Positions 44,969-53,924 of a stretch of DNA of 64,000 bases are shown one piece after another. The stretch comes from an uncultured Halomonas sp. (GTDB lineage: Bacteria; Pseudomonadota; Gammaproteobacteria; Pseudomonadales; Halomonadaceae), in contig NZ_CAMPKE010000004.1 in the NCBI RefSeq assembly GCF_946887195.1, positions 171,580 through 235,579 of the forward strand, read 5' to 3'. The position numbers and the translations under genes are program-made. Position 1 is the first letter of the stretch. The number at the start of each line of letters is the position of its first letter. Under the pieces are notes generated by a model, which saw only the letters and a list, made by a program, of their open reading frames with translations, was not told the DNA's origin and did not search any database.

Positions 44969-45772
44969 TCAGTCGATCAGACGCACCGAACTGAAGCTCG
45001 GCAATCCGCTTTCCCAGTGCATCCATACCGCGAAGGCCTGGCCGACGATGTTCTCCTTCGGCACGAACCCCCAGTAACGACTGTCGTTGGAGTGATCGCG
45101 GTTGTCGCCCATCATGAAATAGTGCCCTTCCGGCACCACCACCTCGCGCATGTAGGGGCCAGGGTCGTGTGGGCTGTTGTAAATGGTATGGGCCTTGCCA
45201 TCGAGGAACTCCCGAAACTCCGCCTCACCCGGCGCCGTTTCCGGATTGGCATCGATCAGCTCCTTGGGTACCGGTTCGCCATTGACGTAAAGCTGCTTGC
45301 CTTCATAGCGAATATGATCGCCCGGCAGGCCGATGACCCGCTTGATGAAATTGATCGAAGGGTCCTGAGGGAAACGGAAGACCATCACATCGCCGCGCTC
45401 GGGTTCACCGAAATCGACGATCTCGGTGTTGACCACCGGTAAGCGCAGGCCATAGGTGAACTTATTGACCAGGATGAAATCGCCGACTTCCAGCGTCGGG
45501 CGCATCGAACCCGAAGGAATCTGGAACGGCTCGACCAAAAAGCTGCGCAGCAGCAGAACCACCAGCAGTACCGGGAAGAACGAGCGCGCGTAATCGACCG
45601 GCCAGGGTTCCTTGGCCAGTTTGTATCGCGCATCGTGATCCAGCGTGGAGCCGGCGCCGGCCTCGGCCGTTGCGACTCGCGTCCGTCGGCCACGTCGCCA
45701 CCAGATGACGTCGAGCAGCCAGACCAGTCCCGTGACAGCGACGGCCATTACCAGCAGAAGCGAAAAATCCAT
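44969..45772 (-). CDS. lepB: Signal peptidase I
   Basis: The 267-residue inner-membrane protease has two N-terminal helices (about 4-24 and 65-82). The catalytic serine is S89 in IPSGSMRPTL, and the general-base lysine is K144 in INFIKRVIGLPGD. GDNRDHSNDSRYWG is the conserved C-terminal box. It removes signal peptides from exported proteins on the periplasmic side. It lies 11 bases after lepA on the same strand. All essential boxes are intact. Confidence 0.97.
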   Translation of the reverse strand: MDFSLLLVMAVAVTGLVWLLDVIWWRRGRRTRVATAEAGAGSTLDHDARYKLAKEPWPVDYARSFFPVLLVVLLLRSFLVEPFQIPSGSMRPTLEVGDFILVNKFTYGLRLPVVNTEIVDFGEPERGDVMVFRFPQDPSINFIKRVIGLPGDHIRYEGKQLYVNGEPVPKELIDANPETAPGEAEFREFLDGKAHTIYNSPHDPGPYMREVVVPEGHYFMMGDNRDHSNDSRYWGFVPKENIVGQAFAVWMHWESGLPSFSSVRLID

Positions 45773-45783
45773 GCGTAGGGTTC

Positions 45784-47601
45784 CTAATCGTTCACCTTGA
45801 GTACGGCGAGGAAGGCATCCTGGGGTATCTCTACCCGGCCCACCTGCTTCATGCGCTTTTTACCGGCCTTCTGCTTTTCGAGCAGCTTCTTCTTGCGCGA
45901 CACATCGCCGCCGTAACACTTGGCGGTCACGTTCTTGCGCAGCGCCTTGACCGTGGAGCGAGCAACCACCTGGCCGCCGATCGCCGCCTGAATGGCGACA
46001 TCGAACATCTGGCGCGGAATCAGCTCCTTCATCTTCTCGACCAGCGAACGGCCGCGGCCATGCGCATGGTCGCGATGAATGATCGCCGCCAGCGCATCGA
46101 CCTTGTCACCGTTGATCAGTACATCCAGGCGCACCAGCTTGGCGGCCTGGAAGCGCTCGAAGCTGTAATCCAGCGAGGCATAGCCGCGCGAGATCGATTT
46201 CAGGCGATCGAAGAAATCCATCACCACTTCGCTCATCGGCAGCTCGTAGGCCAACTGAATCTGATTGCCGAGGAATTGCATGTCGAGCTGCGTGCCGCGA
46301 CGCAGTTCACACTCGGAGATCACGTTGCCGACGAACTCCTGGGGCACCAGGATACTGGCCCTGACGATGGGTTCGCGCATTTCATCGACATTGGCCATGT
46401 CGGGCAACTTGGATGGATTGGCCACATAGCGAATCTCGCCATTGTTCATCGCCAGTTCGTAGACCACCGTCGGCGCCGTGGTCAGCAGGTCCAGGCCGTA
46501 CTCCCGCTCGAGCCGCTCCTGGACGATCTCCATGTGCAGCGTACCGAGGAAGCCGACCCGAAACCCGAAACCCAGTGCATCGGAGTTTTCGGGCTCGTAG
46601 TCCAGCGAGGCATCGTTGAGCGCGAGTTTCTCCAGCGCATCGCGGAAATCCTCGTAATCGTCGGCGCTGATCGTGAACATGCCGGCGTAGACCTGCGGCT
46701 TGATCTTCTGGAAACCGGGCAGCCGCGGCACGTCGGGGGTCTTGGCGTGGGTGATGGTATCGCCGACCGGGGCGCCGTGAATGTCCTTGATACCGGCGAC
46801 CACGAAGCCCACTTCGCCGGCACGCAGAATGCCGGTTTGCTGGCGCTTGGGCGTGAAGATGCCCACTTCGGTCGCTTCCCAGTCGCGGCCGGTGGACTTC
46901 ATGCGGATCTTGTCGCCTTTCTTCAGCGTACCGTCGAACAACCTGACCAGCGACACCACGCCCAGATAGTTATCGAACCAGGAGTCGACGATCAGCGCCT
47001 GCAGCGGCTTGTCGACATCGCCACTGGGCGGGGGAATGTCGCGCACCAGACGCTCCAGCAGACCTTCCATGCCGAGTCCGGTCTTGGCCGATACCTGGCA
47101 GGCATCGACGGCGTCGAGGCCGATGATCTCTTCGATTTCCTGGGCCACGCGATCGGGATCGGCCTGGGGCAGATCGATCTTGTTGAGCACCGGCAATACT
47201 TCGAGATCCTGGGCGATCGCGGTGTAGCAGTTGGCCACCGACTGCGCTTCGACGCCCTGTGCGGCATCGACCACCAGCAACGCCCCTTCGCAGGCATACA
47301 GCGAGCGTGACACTTCGTAGGAGAAGTCGACGTGGCCCGGTGTATCGATGAAGTTGAGCTGATAGGTTTCGCCGTCGTCGGCCTGGTAATCCAGCGTCAC
47401 CGATTGGGCCTTGATGGTGATGCCGCGCTCACGCTCGATATCCATCGAATCGAGCACCTGCTCCTTGAGTTCGCGCTCGCTCAGGCCACCGCAGAGCTGA
47501 ATGATGCGATCGGCCAGGGTGGATTTGCCGTGATCGATATGAGCGATGATCGAGAAATTGCGAATGTGCTTGAGTCGACCGGGACTCGCGTTGTCTTTCA
47601 T
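45784..47601 (-). CDS. lepA: Elongation factor 4 (LepA)
   Basis: The 605-residue ribosomal GTPase has the G1 motif AHIDHGKST, the switch region [23 protein letters not shown] and NKIDLP. The EF-G-like later domains and the LepA-specific C-terminal basic domain end in [16 protein letters not shown]. It acts on ribosomes during initiation or back-translocation. It is a few residues longer than E. coli LepA at the N-terminus. It is the first gene of the minus-strand lepA-lepB-rnc-era-recO-pdxJ series. Confidence 0.97.
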   Translation of the reverse strand: MKDNASPGRLKHIRNFSIIAHIDHGKSTLADRIIQLCGGLSERELKEQVLDSMDIERERGITIKAQSVTLDYQADDGETYQLNFIDTPGHVDFSYEVSRSLYACEGALLVVDAAQGVEAQSVANCYTAIAQDLEVLPVLNKIDLPQADPDRVAQEIEEIIGLDAVDACQVSAKTGLGMEGLLERLVRDIPPPSGDVDKPLQALIVDSWFDNYLGVVSLVRLFDGTLKKGDKIRMKSTGRDWEATEVGIFTPKRQQTGILRAGEVGFVVAGIKDIHGAPVGDTITHAKTPDVPRLPGFQKIKPQVYAGMFTISADDYEDFRDALEKLALNDASLDYEPENSDALGFGFRVGFLGTLHMEIVQERLEREYGLDLLTTAPTVVYELAMNNGEIRYVANPSKLPDMANVDEMREPIVRASILVPQEFVGNVISECELRRGTQLDMQFLGNQIQLAYELPMSEVVMDFFDRLKSISRGYASLDYSFERFQAAKLVRLDVLINGDKVDALAAIIHRDHAHGRGRSLVEKMKELIPRQMFDVAIQAAIGGQVVARSTVKALRKNVTAKCYGGDVSRKKKLLEKQKAGKKRMKQVGRVEIPQDAFLAVLKVND

Positions 47602-47740
47602 TAAGCTAAGACCGCCATGCTAATTGCGCGCGCCCATGCTATAGCAGGCACACCGAAGGGAAATTTGCGGCCATTGTACCGGCAAGCCCACGCCAAGGAC
47701 AGCGAGCACCGCGATGCGATCGACCAAGCATCATACAGCA

Positions 47741-47765
47741 CGACGGGGCCACTAGGGCCCCGTCG
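47741..47765 (-). terminator. Hairpin downstream of mucD
   Basis: CGACGGGGCC (47741-47750) and GGCCCCGTCG (47756-47765) form a perfect 10-base stem with a 5-base loop. It lies 65 bases past the mucD stop and before lepA on the minus strand. No U-run follows, so it may act as a weak or Rho-assisted terminator, or as a 3'-end stabiliser. Confidence 0.5.
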
Positions 47766-47829
47766 TTGACGCATGAGGCACGTTGTCGCGGCGAGCCGGG
47801 AATTGGCTAACCGCCTGCCCCGCTACGGA

Positions 47830-49296
47830 TCACTCATTGGACTCCTGATGGGACTCCTGAGCGTCGTCTTCGAAGCGCAGCGCCACGAACAATGAGCGTC
47901 CATCGCGGTTGATACGCATCGGCACCGCGCTTCCCTCATCGACCTGGCCAAGCACCTCGACGAGTTGCTCGGGCGAATCGATGGTTTGCTGATCCAGCGA
48001 CACGATGATATCGCCCGGGCGCAACCCGGCCTCGGCAGCGGCACCCGTCGGGGCGACTTGCTGCACACGCACCCCGCCTTCGATCCCCAGACGCTCGAGC
48101 TCGGCCGATGAAATGGGGCTGACCGCCACACCCAGGCGAGTCTGTGAATCATCCTGGCCCGGCATACCAGCCAGCATGCCACTCTCCGGCCAATCGCCCA
48201 CGGTCACCGATTGAGTGATCCGTTCACCGCTGCGCAGTATTTTCAGCTCGATGTCATCGCCCGGCGCAAGGCGACCGATCAGGCGCGGCAGCGTGCTGGA
48301 TTGATCGACCTTTTCGCCATCGACGGCAAGGATGATGTCACCCGCCTGCAAGCCGGCGCCGGCTGCCGGAGAATCCGGTGCGACCTCGGCGATCAACGAG
48401 CCGCGCGGTTCATCGAGGCCGAACGACTCGGCCAGGTCGCTCGATACCGGCTGGATGACGACGCCCAGCCAGCCACGATCGACGCTACCGTCTTCACGCA
48501 GTTGATCGGCGACGTTCATGGCGACATCGATCGGGATGGCGAAGGATAGCCCCATGAACCCACCGCTGCGGGTGAATATCTGCGAATTGATGCCGACCAC
48601 TTCACCGTCCAGATTGAACAGCGGCCCACCGGAGTTGCCCGGGTTGATCGCTACGTCGGTCTGGATGAACGGGACATAGGAATCGCTCGGCAGCGTGCGG
48701 TTGATGGCGCTGACGATGCCCGCGGTCACGGAGTGATCGAAGCCGAACGGTGAACCGATGGCAGCGACCCACTCACCGACTTCGAGTTCCTTGGAGTGGC
48801 CAATGTTCAGCGTGGGCAGGTTATCGGCGTCCACCTTGAGCAACGCGACGTCGGTCTTGATGTCGGAACCGACCAGCTCGGCCTCGAGCTCGCGATGGTC
48901 GTTGAAGCGCACCACGATCTCATCGGCTCCATCGACGACGTGCGCATTGGTCAGGATGTAGCCGTCTTCGCTGATGATGAAACCGGAGCCCAGCGAGTGG
49001 CGCTCCTCACTGCCTCCACCCGGGCCGCCAGGTCCAGGACCGAAAGGAATTTGATCGCCGAAGAAATGACGAAAGATATCGGGGATCTGTTGCCCTTGCG
49101 GCCCCCGGAGCTGGCCACGTTCCACCTCGCGTGTGGTGGCGATATTGACCACGCCCGGCGCCGCCTGCTTCACCAAGCTGGTGAAATCAGGCAGTCCCTG
49201 TATCTGTTGTTCCTGCTGCGCCTGAGCGGTCTGCAGCCCGACAACGGCCGCTAACACTATTAGCCACAGGGAGAATTGTCGTTTGATGCGTTGCAT
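47830..49296 (-). CDS. mucD: Periplasmic Do-like serine protease MucD (DegP family)
   Basis: The 488-residue protein has a signal peptide (to about residue 26, QTAQA), a trypsin-like domain with His119, Asp149 and Ser222 (GNSGGPLF), and two PDZ domains (about 285-370 and 395-480). It degrades or refolds damaged envelope proteins in the periplasm. It is the last gene of the rpoE-rseA-rseB-rseC-mucD operon, 99 bases after rseC, the same order as algU-mucABCD in Pseudomonas. The segment FGPGPGGPGGGSEER (about 85-99) is a glycine-rich LA-loop. Confidence 0.95.
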   Translation of the reverse strand: MQRIKRQFSLWLIVLAAVVGLQTAQAQQEQQIQGLPDFTSLVKQAAPGVVNIATTREVERGQLRGPQGQQIPDIFRHFFGDQIPFGPGPGGPGGGSEERHSLGSGFIISEDGYILTNAHVVDGADEIVVRFNDHRELEAELVGSDIKTDVALLKVDADNLPTLNIGHSKELEVGEWVAAIGSPFGFDHSVTAGIVSAINRTLPSDSYVPFIQTDVAINPGNSGGPLFNLDGEVVGINSQIFTRSGGFMGLSFAIPIDVAMNVADQLREDGSVDRGWLGVVIQPVSSDLAESFGLDEPRGSLIAEVAPDSPAAGAGLQAGDIILAVDGEKVDQSSTLPRLIGRLAPGDDIELKILRSGERITQSVTVGDWPESGMLAGMPGQDDSQTRLGVAVSPISSAELERLGIEGGVRVQQVAPTGAAAEAGLRPGDIIVSLDQQTIDSPEQLVEVLGQVDEGSAVPMRINRDGRSLFVALRFEDDAQESHQESNE

Positions 49297-49395
49297 TGAG
49301 AACTCCTGCTTCAGTGCCCTTTAGACTCAGCATGGCGAGTCACAAGAGGCGACTCGCATACCCGGAATCCTTGGATGACGGCGGCCGGCGAGAGT

Positions 49396-49935
49396 TCAGC
49401 GTGTGCGAAAAAACGCCACACCCCGATCGGCCTGGGCCATCGACTCTCCTCTTTCGGTTCCCCGTTGCGTGACCGAAACGCGCTCGATACCCAATAAATA
49501 GGGGCGATAACGGCGCTGATGGGAACGTAACTGCAAGCGACTGACGAGGAGACCCGCCAGCAGGCCAGCGAAGAACGACAGCGGCACGCTGAAATGACCC
49601 AACGATGTCAGACTTTCCGCCAAGCCGCCGGCGACAATTGCCAGCGACAGCGGCCAGCCATAAACGATCAATGCGCCCTGCAGGAATCGCCCTGCGGGCA
49701 ATCCGATAATGACGCTGTCGCCGACATGCAGCTTTTCGTCAGTCGAAAGCGCAAGGCGTGGCGTGCGGCGCCAGCGCGTCAGCAGCCCGCTGGCGCAACC
49801 TCGACGAGACGCGCAGCCATTGCAACCCGTCTTCGGCACGGTTTCGACCCAGGCGCCGTCGGTAGAGAGCGCCACGACACGAGCGCGCTCCTCCAACCAG
49901 CCGGCGGCGCCAGGCGTCGCGACCCGCTCACTCAT
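49396..49935 (-). CDS. rseC: RseC/MucC family protein
   Basis: The 179-residue protein has an N-terminal cysteine cluster (C38, C41, C47 in TGCNGCASRRGC) facing the cytoplasm and two membrane helices (about 85-105 and 112-132). It matches RseC/MucC, which modulates sigma-E activity and in some bacteria helps re-reduce SoxR. Its start overlaps the rseB stop by 4 bases. It is the fourth gene of the envelope-stress operon. The biochemical role of the cysteines is not settled. Confidence 0.9.
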   Translation of the reverse strand: MSERVATPGAAGWLEERARVVALSTDGAWVETVPKTGCNGCASRRGCASGLLTRWRRTPRLALSTDEKLHVGDSVIIGLPAGRFLQGALIVYGWPLSLAIVAGGLAESLTSLGHFSVPLSFFAGLLAGLLVSRLQLRSHQRRYRPYLLGIERVSVTQRGTERGESMAQADRGVAFFRTR

Positions 49936-50936
49936 TGCGTCAATCCCGAAATGGTGCGGCTCTCAGGGCGATACTCCAGCCGTACGGCGATACGCTTTAG
50001 CACCTGCGGAGGCACTTCGCCCATGACCACCACCTGCATGACTCGCTCGCCAAGGCGCAGATGACGAACCGCTGCATGGGAAATACCCAATCGGTGAATG
50101 CCGGGACGCAACAGGCGTTCATCGGATAACAGCGGCTCGATGAACACACTGAAACTCGATAGGCCGTCACTGTACAAACGGTGGCTCAGCGGTATGTTCG
50201 TAACGCTTTGCGAAACGGGTAACGGCAAGGGTTCATAGCCGGCTGGCAGCCAGCCCGGCTGCCAAGGGTCCGGCGGGATGGCGTGGGATGGCCCAAAGGC
50301 GACCGAATCCTCGTAGAGCTCCGGCGGCGCCAGCTCGGTCATCTGGAAGGTTTCCAGAATGTGGCCATCGATATCGACCAGCACTTGCTTGAGCGGCAGA
50401 GCCGTCTCGCGATCGAGCCACAACCGATGACCGTAGCGCATGTTATCCAGAGGGATGACATCGAGGCGCACGCTGGGTCGACCGGCAATGCGCTCCCGCC
50501 CTTCGACGGATAGCCGATAATGCTGATCGAGGCGCGACATGACCGAAGGCGGCGACGTGCGCTTCGTGCCGATGGTATCGACACCCGGCCCATCGGAGGC
50601 GACACCACGAGCGATACGGCCGTGACGCTCGTAAATCACCGCCGGGCCATCCAGATAACTGGCGACTTCACGCTCGACGCCGTTCTCGATATCGTGCGAT
50701 AGCGCCAGTGTGCGCACCCCTTCACTGGTGATGCGCACGGCCCGTGCCTGAAAGATATAGCAATGCCCGGCCCAGAGGCTGCGCTCGAGCCACTCGGTCG
50801 GTGTGTCGGGCTGCTCGCGCTTGGCCAGTTGCTGGCAGTCGAATCCTGCCGTTTCGGCCGACGATGCGAGCCCCGGAGGACTCACCAGCAACAAGCACGC
50901 AGCCGCGGTGAACGCGGCAAATGGCGGTCGAATCAT
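49932..50936 (-). CDS. rseB: Periplasmic sigma-E regulator RseB/MucB
   Basis: The 334-residue protein has a signal peptide (to about 27, GLASSAE) and a two-domain RseB fold. Recognisable segments are PTEWLERSLWAGHCYIFQARAVRI and the C-terminal LYSDGLSSFSVFIEPL ... GEVPPQVLKRIA. RseB binds the periplasmic part of RseA and shields it from cleavage; it also senses LPS or lipoproteins. It starts one base inside the rseA stop. It is a standard third gene of the sigma-E operon. Confidence 0.92.
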   Translation of the reverse strand: MIRPPFAAFTAAACLLLVSPPGLASSAETAGFDCQQLAKREQPDTPTEWLERSLWAGHCYIFQARAVRITSEGVRTLALSHDIENGVEREVASYLDGPAVIYERHGRIARGVASDGPGVDTIGTKRTSPPSVMSRLDQHYRLSVEGRERIAGRPSVRLDVIPLDNMRYGHRLWLDRETALPLKQVLVDIDGHILETFQMTELAPPELYEDSVAFGPSHAIPPDPWQPGWLPAGYEPLPLPVSQSVTNIPLSHRLYSDGLSSFSVFIEPLLSDERLLRPGIHRLGISHAAVRHLRLGERVMQVVVMGEVPPQVLKRIAVRLEYRPESRTISGLTQ

Positions 50937-51652
50937 TAGCGCTGGCTCAGCGGTTCCTGCGCCGAGACACGCAACAGTGGCATCCAGGATTCACCCGAAC
51001 GATAGGCGGAGCCTTCGGCATGGCGCTCGAGGTAGGTCTGCAGCAGCCGAGCCTGCTCGAGGTCCGCGCGCTGCGATTGGCGTTGGCCCGGCGCCATGAA
51101 CAGCGGTTCGTTGCTGCCCATGCTCACCGCCATCAAGCCATCGCCGACCGGGGTCTGGAATAGCGGCAAGTTGGCGGCAGGACGCGTTATCTCGGGGATA
51201 TCGGCGACCGCTGTCGATACGGGCTGGATATCCGAGGACGCCAACTCACCGGAAGTACCGGTCGTCGCGATACCGCTGGCGATATCGGGAACCGCACTCG
51301 AGCCGGTGTTGCTGTTGTAGAACTGCACCCCGGTTATCACCATCAGCGACACCGCGGCGGCGATGGCGGCGCCGCCGCTGAACGGCAGCGAAGCGTGCCG
51401 GCGCGACGCCGTATCCACGGCCAGTTGCGGCGCGGGCTCGGCCTCGATGCGCGCCATGATGCCCGCGCATAGATCGGTGGATACATCGATTCCACGGTCG
51501 CGGTGCATGAGGCTGCGCGCCAAGTGATAACGACGCCACGCCTCGGCGTCATCGGGCGACCCGTCGAGCGCCTTCAAGGCACGACGCAGTTCGAGTTCGT
51601 CACCCTCGTTATCCATCAGCGCGGATAACGATTCGCGCAGATCATCCTTCAT
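50936..51652 (-). CDS. rseA: Anti-sigma-E factor RseA/MucA
   Basis: The 238-residue type II membrane protein starts MKDDLRESLSALMDNEGDELELRRAL, the cytoplasmic sigma-binding domain. One membrane helix lies at about 93-111, followed by a periplasmic domain that RseB would bind. It sequesters sigma-E at the membrane until regulated proteolysis. ATG 51652 is preferred over GTG 51658. The gene begins 214 bases after the sigma gene. This spacer is unusually long and holds two hairpins that could reduce its expression relative to the sigma factor. Confidence 0.9.
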   Translation of the reverse strand: MKDDLRESLSALMDNEGDELELRRALKALDGSPDDAEAWRRYHLARSLMHRDRGIDVSTDLCAGIMARIEAEPAPQLAVDTASRRHASLPFSGGAAIAAAVSLMVITGVQFYNSNTGSSAVPDIASGIATTGTSGELASSDIQPVSTAVADIPEITRPAANLPLFQTPVGDGLMAVSMGSNEPLFMAPGQRQSQRADLEQARLLQTYLERHAEGSAYRSGESWMPLLRVSAQEPLSQR

Positions 51653-51681
51653 TCTCACACCCCCAATCTCGACAAGGCGAA

Positions 51682-51702
51682 AGGCCGATTGCCAATCGGC
51701 CT
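51682..51702 (-). terminator. Hairpin in the rseA leader
   Basis: AGGCCGATT (51682-51690) and AATCGGCCT (51694-51702) form a perfect 9-base stem with a 3-base loop. On the minus strand it is followed by TTTCG. It ends about 30 bases before the rseA start, between the sigma gene and the anti-sigma gene. It may be an attenuator or an RNase-resistant processing end. Confidence 0.45.
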
Positions 51703-51738
51703 GTTGCTCTCGACTCGGTTCGATTCCGCTCTCGAGTC

Positions 51739-51795
51739 AAAAAGGGCCCGGGCGCATACCAACAGCGCCAGTGCCGTCTTCCCCACGCACCCGGG
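51739..51795 (-). terminator. Terminator-like hairpin between rpoE and rseA
   Basis: On the minus strand a 10-pair GC-rich stem (51795-51786 with 51756-51747, including two G-U pairs) has a 29-base loop and is followed by CCC and then five T residues (51743-51739). The position is 72 bases after the rpoE stop. It resembles an intrinsic terminator, although its loop is long. Partial termination here would favour sigma over anti-sigma. Confidence 0.5.
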
Positions 51796-51866
51796 CGGTG
51801 CGAACACTGAATATGACGCCACAAGCGGCAGACAGTTCAGTGCCATGCCACAAATTTATTACCGAC

Positions 51867-52472
51867 TCACTCATGAATCATGTCCTGCGTGCGCGCGCTA
51901 CTCATCAACGGCTGGATATGCCGGTCGACCGCCTCGCGAGCGCGGAAAATCCGCGAGCGTACCGTTCCCACCGGGCACTGCATGATATTGGCGATGTCTT
52001 CATAGGACAGACCGTCGAGCTCGCGCAGGGTGATCGCGGTACGCAGATCTTCGGGCAGGCTTTCGATCGCCTCGAACACCGCCGCTTCCAACTGGTCGCG
52101 GGCGATGGCCGCCTCGGGGGTTTCGATATCCGACAACCGACCGCTGTGATCGACGATTTCGGCATCGGCGATATCCAGGTCGCTGCCTGGCGGTCGGCGG
52201 CCCTTGGAGACCAGATAATTCTTCGCCGTATTGATCGCGATGCGATACATCCACGTATAGAAAGCACTCTCGGCACGGAACTTGCCCAGCGCACGGTAGG
52301 CTTTGATGAACGCTTCCTGGGCCACATCCTGAACCTCGGCGTGATCGTGCACATAACGACCGATCAGACCGATGATCTTGTGCTGGTACTTCTTCACCAG
52401 CAGATCGAAGGCGCGGTTGTCGCCTTTTTGGGCTCGCTCGACGAGCTGTTGGTCGGTTTCTCGGGTACCCAT
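51867..52472 (-). CDS. rpoE: Extracytoplasmic sigma factor sigma-E / AlgU
   Basis: The 201-residue sigma factor has region 2 (AFDLLVKKYQHKIIGLIGRYVHDHAEVQDVAQEAFIKAYRAL and the FYTWMYRIAINTAKNYL DNA-melting helix) and region 4 (LPEDLRTAITLRELDGLSYEDIANIMQCPVGTVRSRIFRARE). It directs RNA polymerase to envelope-stress promoters. The start at 52472 follows a GGGAGGGG ribosome site at good spacing. It heads the rpoE-rseA-rseB-rseC-mucD operon and is divergent from the DAHP synthase gene. Autoregulation is usual for this family. Confidence 0.95.
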   Translation of the reverse strand: MGTRETDQQLVERAQKGDNRAFDLLVKKYQHKIIGLIGRYVHDHAEVQDVAQEAFIKAYRALGKFRAESAFYTWMYRIAINTAKNYLVSKGRRPPGSDLDIADAEIVDHSGRLSDIETPEAAIARDQLEAAVFEAIESLPEDLRTAITLRELDGLSYEDIANIMQCPVGTVRSRIFRAREAVDRHIQPLMSSARTQDMIHE

Positions 52473-52659
52473 TCATCCCCTCCCGGTATGGGAAAGGCAG
52501 AACGGACAAACGCAGGAACCACTGCACCGCTCAGGCGGCATAAGTCGCTTGGGGATCATGAAATCGACCTGAGGCCCTGTTGGCTGACGAAAGTTGCTGG
52601 CATAAGTGTTCCTGTTTATTGGCATTCCATCAAGGCGGGGTCAGGCATCGCCAGCGCGC

Positions 52660-52688
52660 TATTGACCGCCGATGACGTCGGCAGTTCC
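52660..52688 (-). promoter_or_regulatory. Possible sigma-E type promoter for rpoE
   Basis: On the minus strand GGAACT (52688-52683) is followed after 17 bases by TCAATA (52665-52660). The -35 agrees with the sigma-E consensus GGAACTT in six of seven bases. The -10 departs from TCTRA. It lies about 190 bases upstream of rpoE in the 296-base divergent spacer with the DAHP synthase gene. No clearer candidate was seen in that spacer. Confidence 0.3.
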
Positions 52689-52768
52689 TTTACGTCATTG
52701 ATTTTTCCACGGTCGACGGGCGATAGTAGACGTATTCCTTCCAGCATGAAATTGTCACAGGTAGCTGA

Positions 52769-53848
52769 ATGTCCGAACAGCAGGTTAACAATCTCAACGT
52801 CCTGGCGCAGGACGTCCTGATCACTCCCGAAGCCTTGAAGCGCGAAATTCCGCTGACCGAGGCTGCCGAGAGGACGGTGATCGACGGGCGTCGCACCATT
52901 CAGAAAATTCTCGATGGCGAGGATCCGCGCTTGCTGGTCGTCGTCGGCCCCTGTTCGATCCACGACATCGATGCGGCTCGCGATTATGCCCGCCACCTGA
53001 AACGTCTGGCCGATGCAGTCAGCGATACCCTGTATATCGTGATGCGCGTCTATTTCGAGAAACCGCGCACCACCGTCGGCTGGAAGGGGCTGATCAACGA
53101 CCCGCACATCAACGACTCCTTCGAGATCGAAGAGGGCCTGCACATCGCCCGCAACCTGCTGGTGGAGCTCGCCGAGATGGGCCTGCCGCTGGCCACCGAG
53201 GCCCTCGACCCGATCTCGCCGCAGTACCTGCAGGATTGCATCAGCTGGTCGGCCATCGGCGCGCGCACCACCGAATCGCAGACGCACCGGGAGATGGCCT
53301 CCGGCCTCTCCTGTCCGGTCGGTTTCAAGAACGGCACCGACGGCAGCCTGGATGTCGCGGTCAATGCCCTCAAATCGGTGGCGCATCCGCACAATTTCCT
53401 GGGCATCGACCAGGCCGGCCAGGTGGCGATCATCCGTACGCGCGGCAACGCCTACGGCCATGTCGTGCTGCGTGGCGGCAACGGCAAGCCCAATTACGAC
53501 AGCGTCAGCGTGGCACTCGCCGAGCAGGAGCTGCACAAGGCCGGCGTCGACGCCAACATCATGATCGACTGCTCGCATGCCAATTCCAACAAGGATCCGG
53601 CGTTACAGCCGCTGGTGCTGGAAAACGTCACCAATCAGTTGCTCGAAGGCAATCGCTCGATCATCGGCCTGATGGTCGAATCCAACCTCGGCTGGGGCAG
53701 TCAGAAAATCCCCGATGACCGTAGCCAGCTTCAATATGGCGTGTCGATCACCGACGCCTGTATCGACTGGGCCACCACCGAAGAGGCCTTCCATCGCATG
53801 GACGACAAACTCAAGCCCGTGCTGGGTGGGCGGCGCGGCGCCGCCTGA
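52769..53848 (+). CDS. aroG: 3-deoxy-7-phosphoheptulonate (DAHP) synthase, class I
   Basis: The 359-residue enzyme has VVGPCSIHDIDAARDYA, MRVYFEKPRTTVGWKGLINDP, IGARTTESQTHREMASGLSCPVGFKNGTDG, and the metal-binding DCSHANSNKDP. It condenses PEP and erythrose 4-phosphate, the first step of the shikimate pathway. This is the AroF/G/H class, normally feedback-inhibited by one aromatic amino acid; which one cannot be told with confidence. ATG 52769 has AGGT about 9 bases upstream. A perfect palindromic terminator follows. No leader peptide or attenuator is seen upstream. Confidence 0.95.
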   Translation: MSEQQVNNLNVLAQDVLITPEALKREIPLTEAAERTVIDGRRTIQKILDGEDPRLLVVVGPCSIHDIDAARDYARHLKRLADAVSDTLYIVMRVYFEKPRTTVGWKGLINDPHINDSFEIEEGLHIARNLLVELAEMGLPLATEALDPISPQYLQDCISWSAIGARTTESQTHREMASGLSCPVGFKNGTDGSLDVAVNALKSVAHPHNFLGIDQAGQVAIIRTRGNAYGHVVLRGGNGKPNYDSVSVALAEQELHKAGVDANIMIDCSHANSNKDPALQPLVLENVTNQLLEGNRSIIGLMVESNLGWGSQKIPDDRSQLQYGVSITDACIDWATTEEAFHRMDDKLKPVLGGRRGAA

Positions 53849-53877
53849 TCGCGATGAGTGAAGCATCAATGCCGATG

Positions 53878-53901
53878 AAGAACCCGCCGCGGCGGGTTCT
53901 T
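53878..53901. terminator. Palindromic bidirectional terminator
   Basis: AAGAACCCGCCG (53878-53889) is followed directly by its complement CGGCGGGTTCTT (53890-53901), giving a 24-base perfect palindrome. It lies between the converging DAHP synthase and dinG genes. It can fold on either strand. The flanks are only modestly T- or A-rich. Confidence 0.7.
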
Positions 53902-53924
53902 CGCATTAACAAGCCGCGCTATTT

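Noticed and set aside
51700..51740. GGTTCGATTCC T-loop-like sequence that might mark a tRNA or a tRNA remnant
   Set aside because: No acceptor, D or anticodon arms can be built around it and there is no CCA end. It is better explained as part of the hairpin-rich rseA leader.
52616..53578. Long minus-strand open frame of 320 codons opposite the DAHP synthase gene
   Set aside because: It is the antisense shadow of a highly conserved enzyme in G+C-rich DNA and has no recognisable family features.
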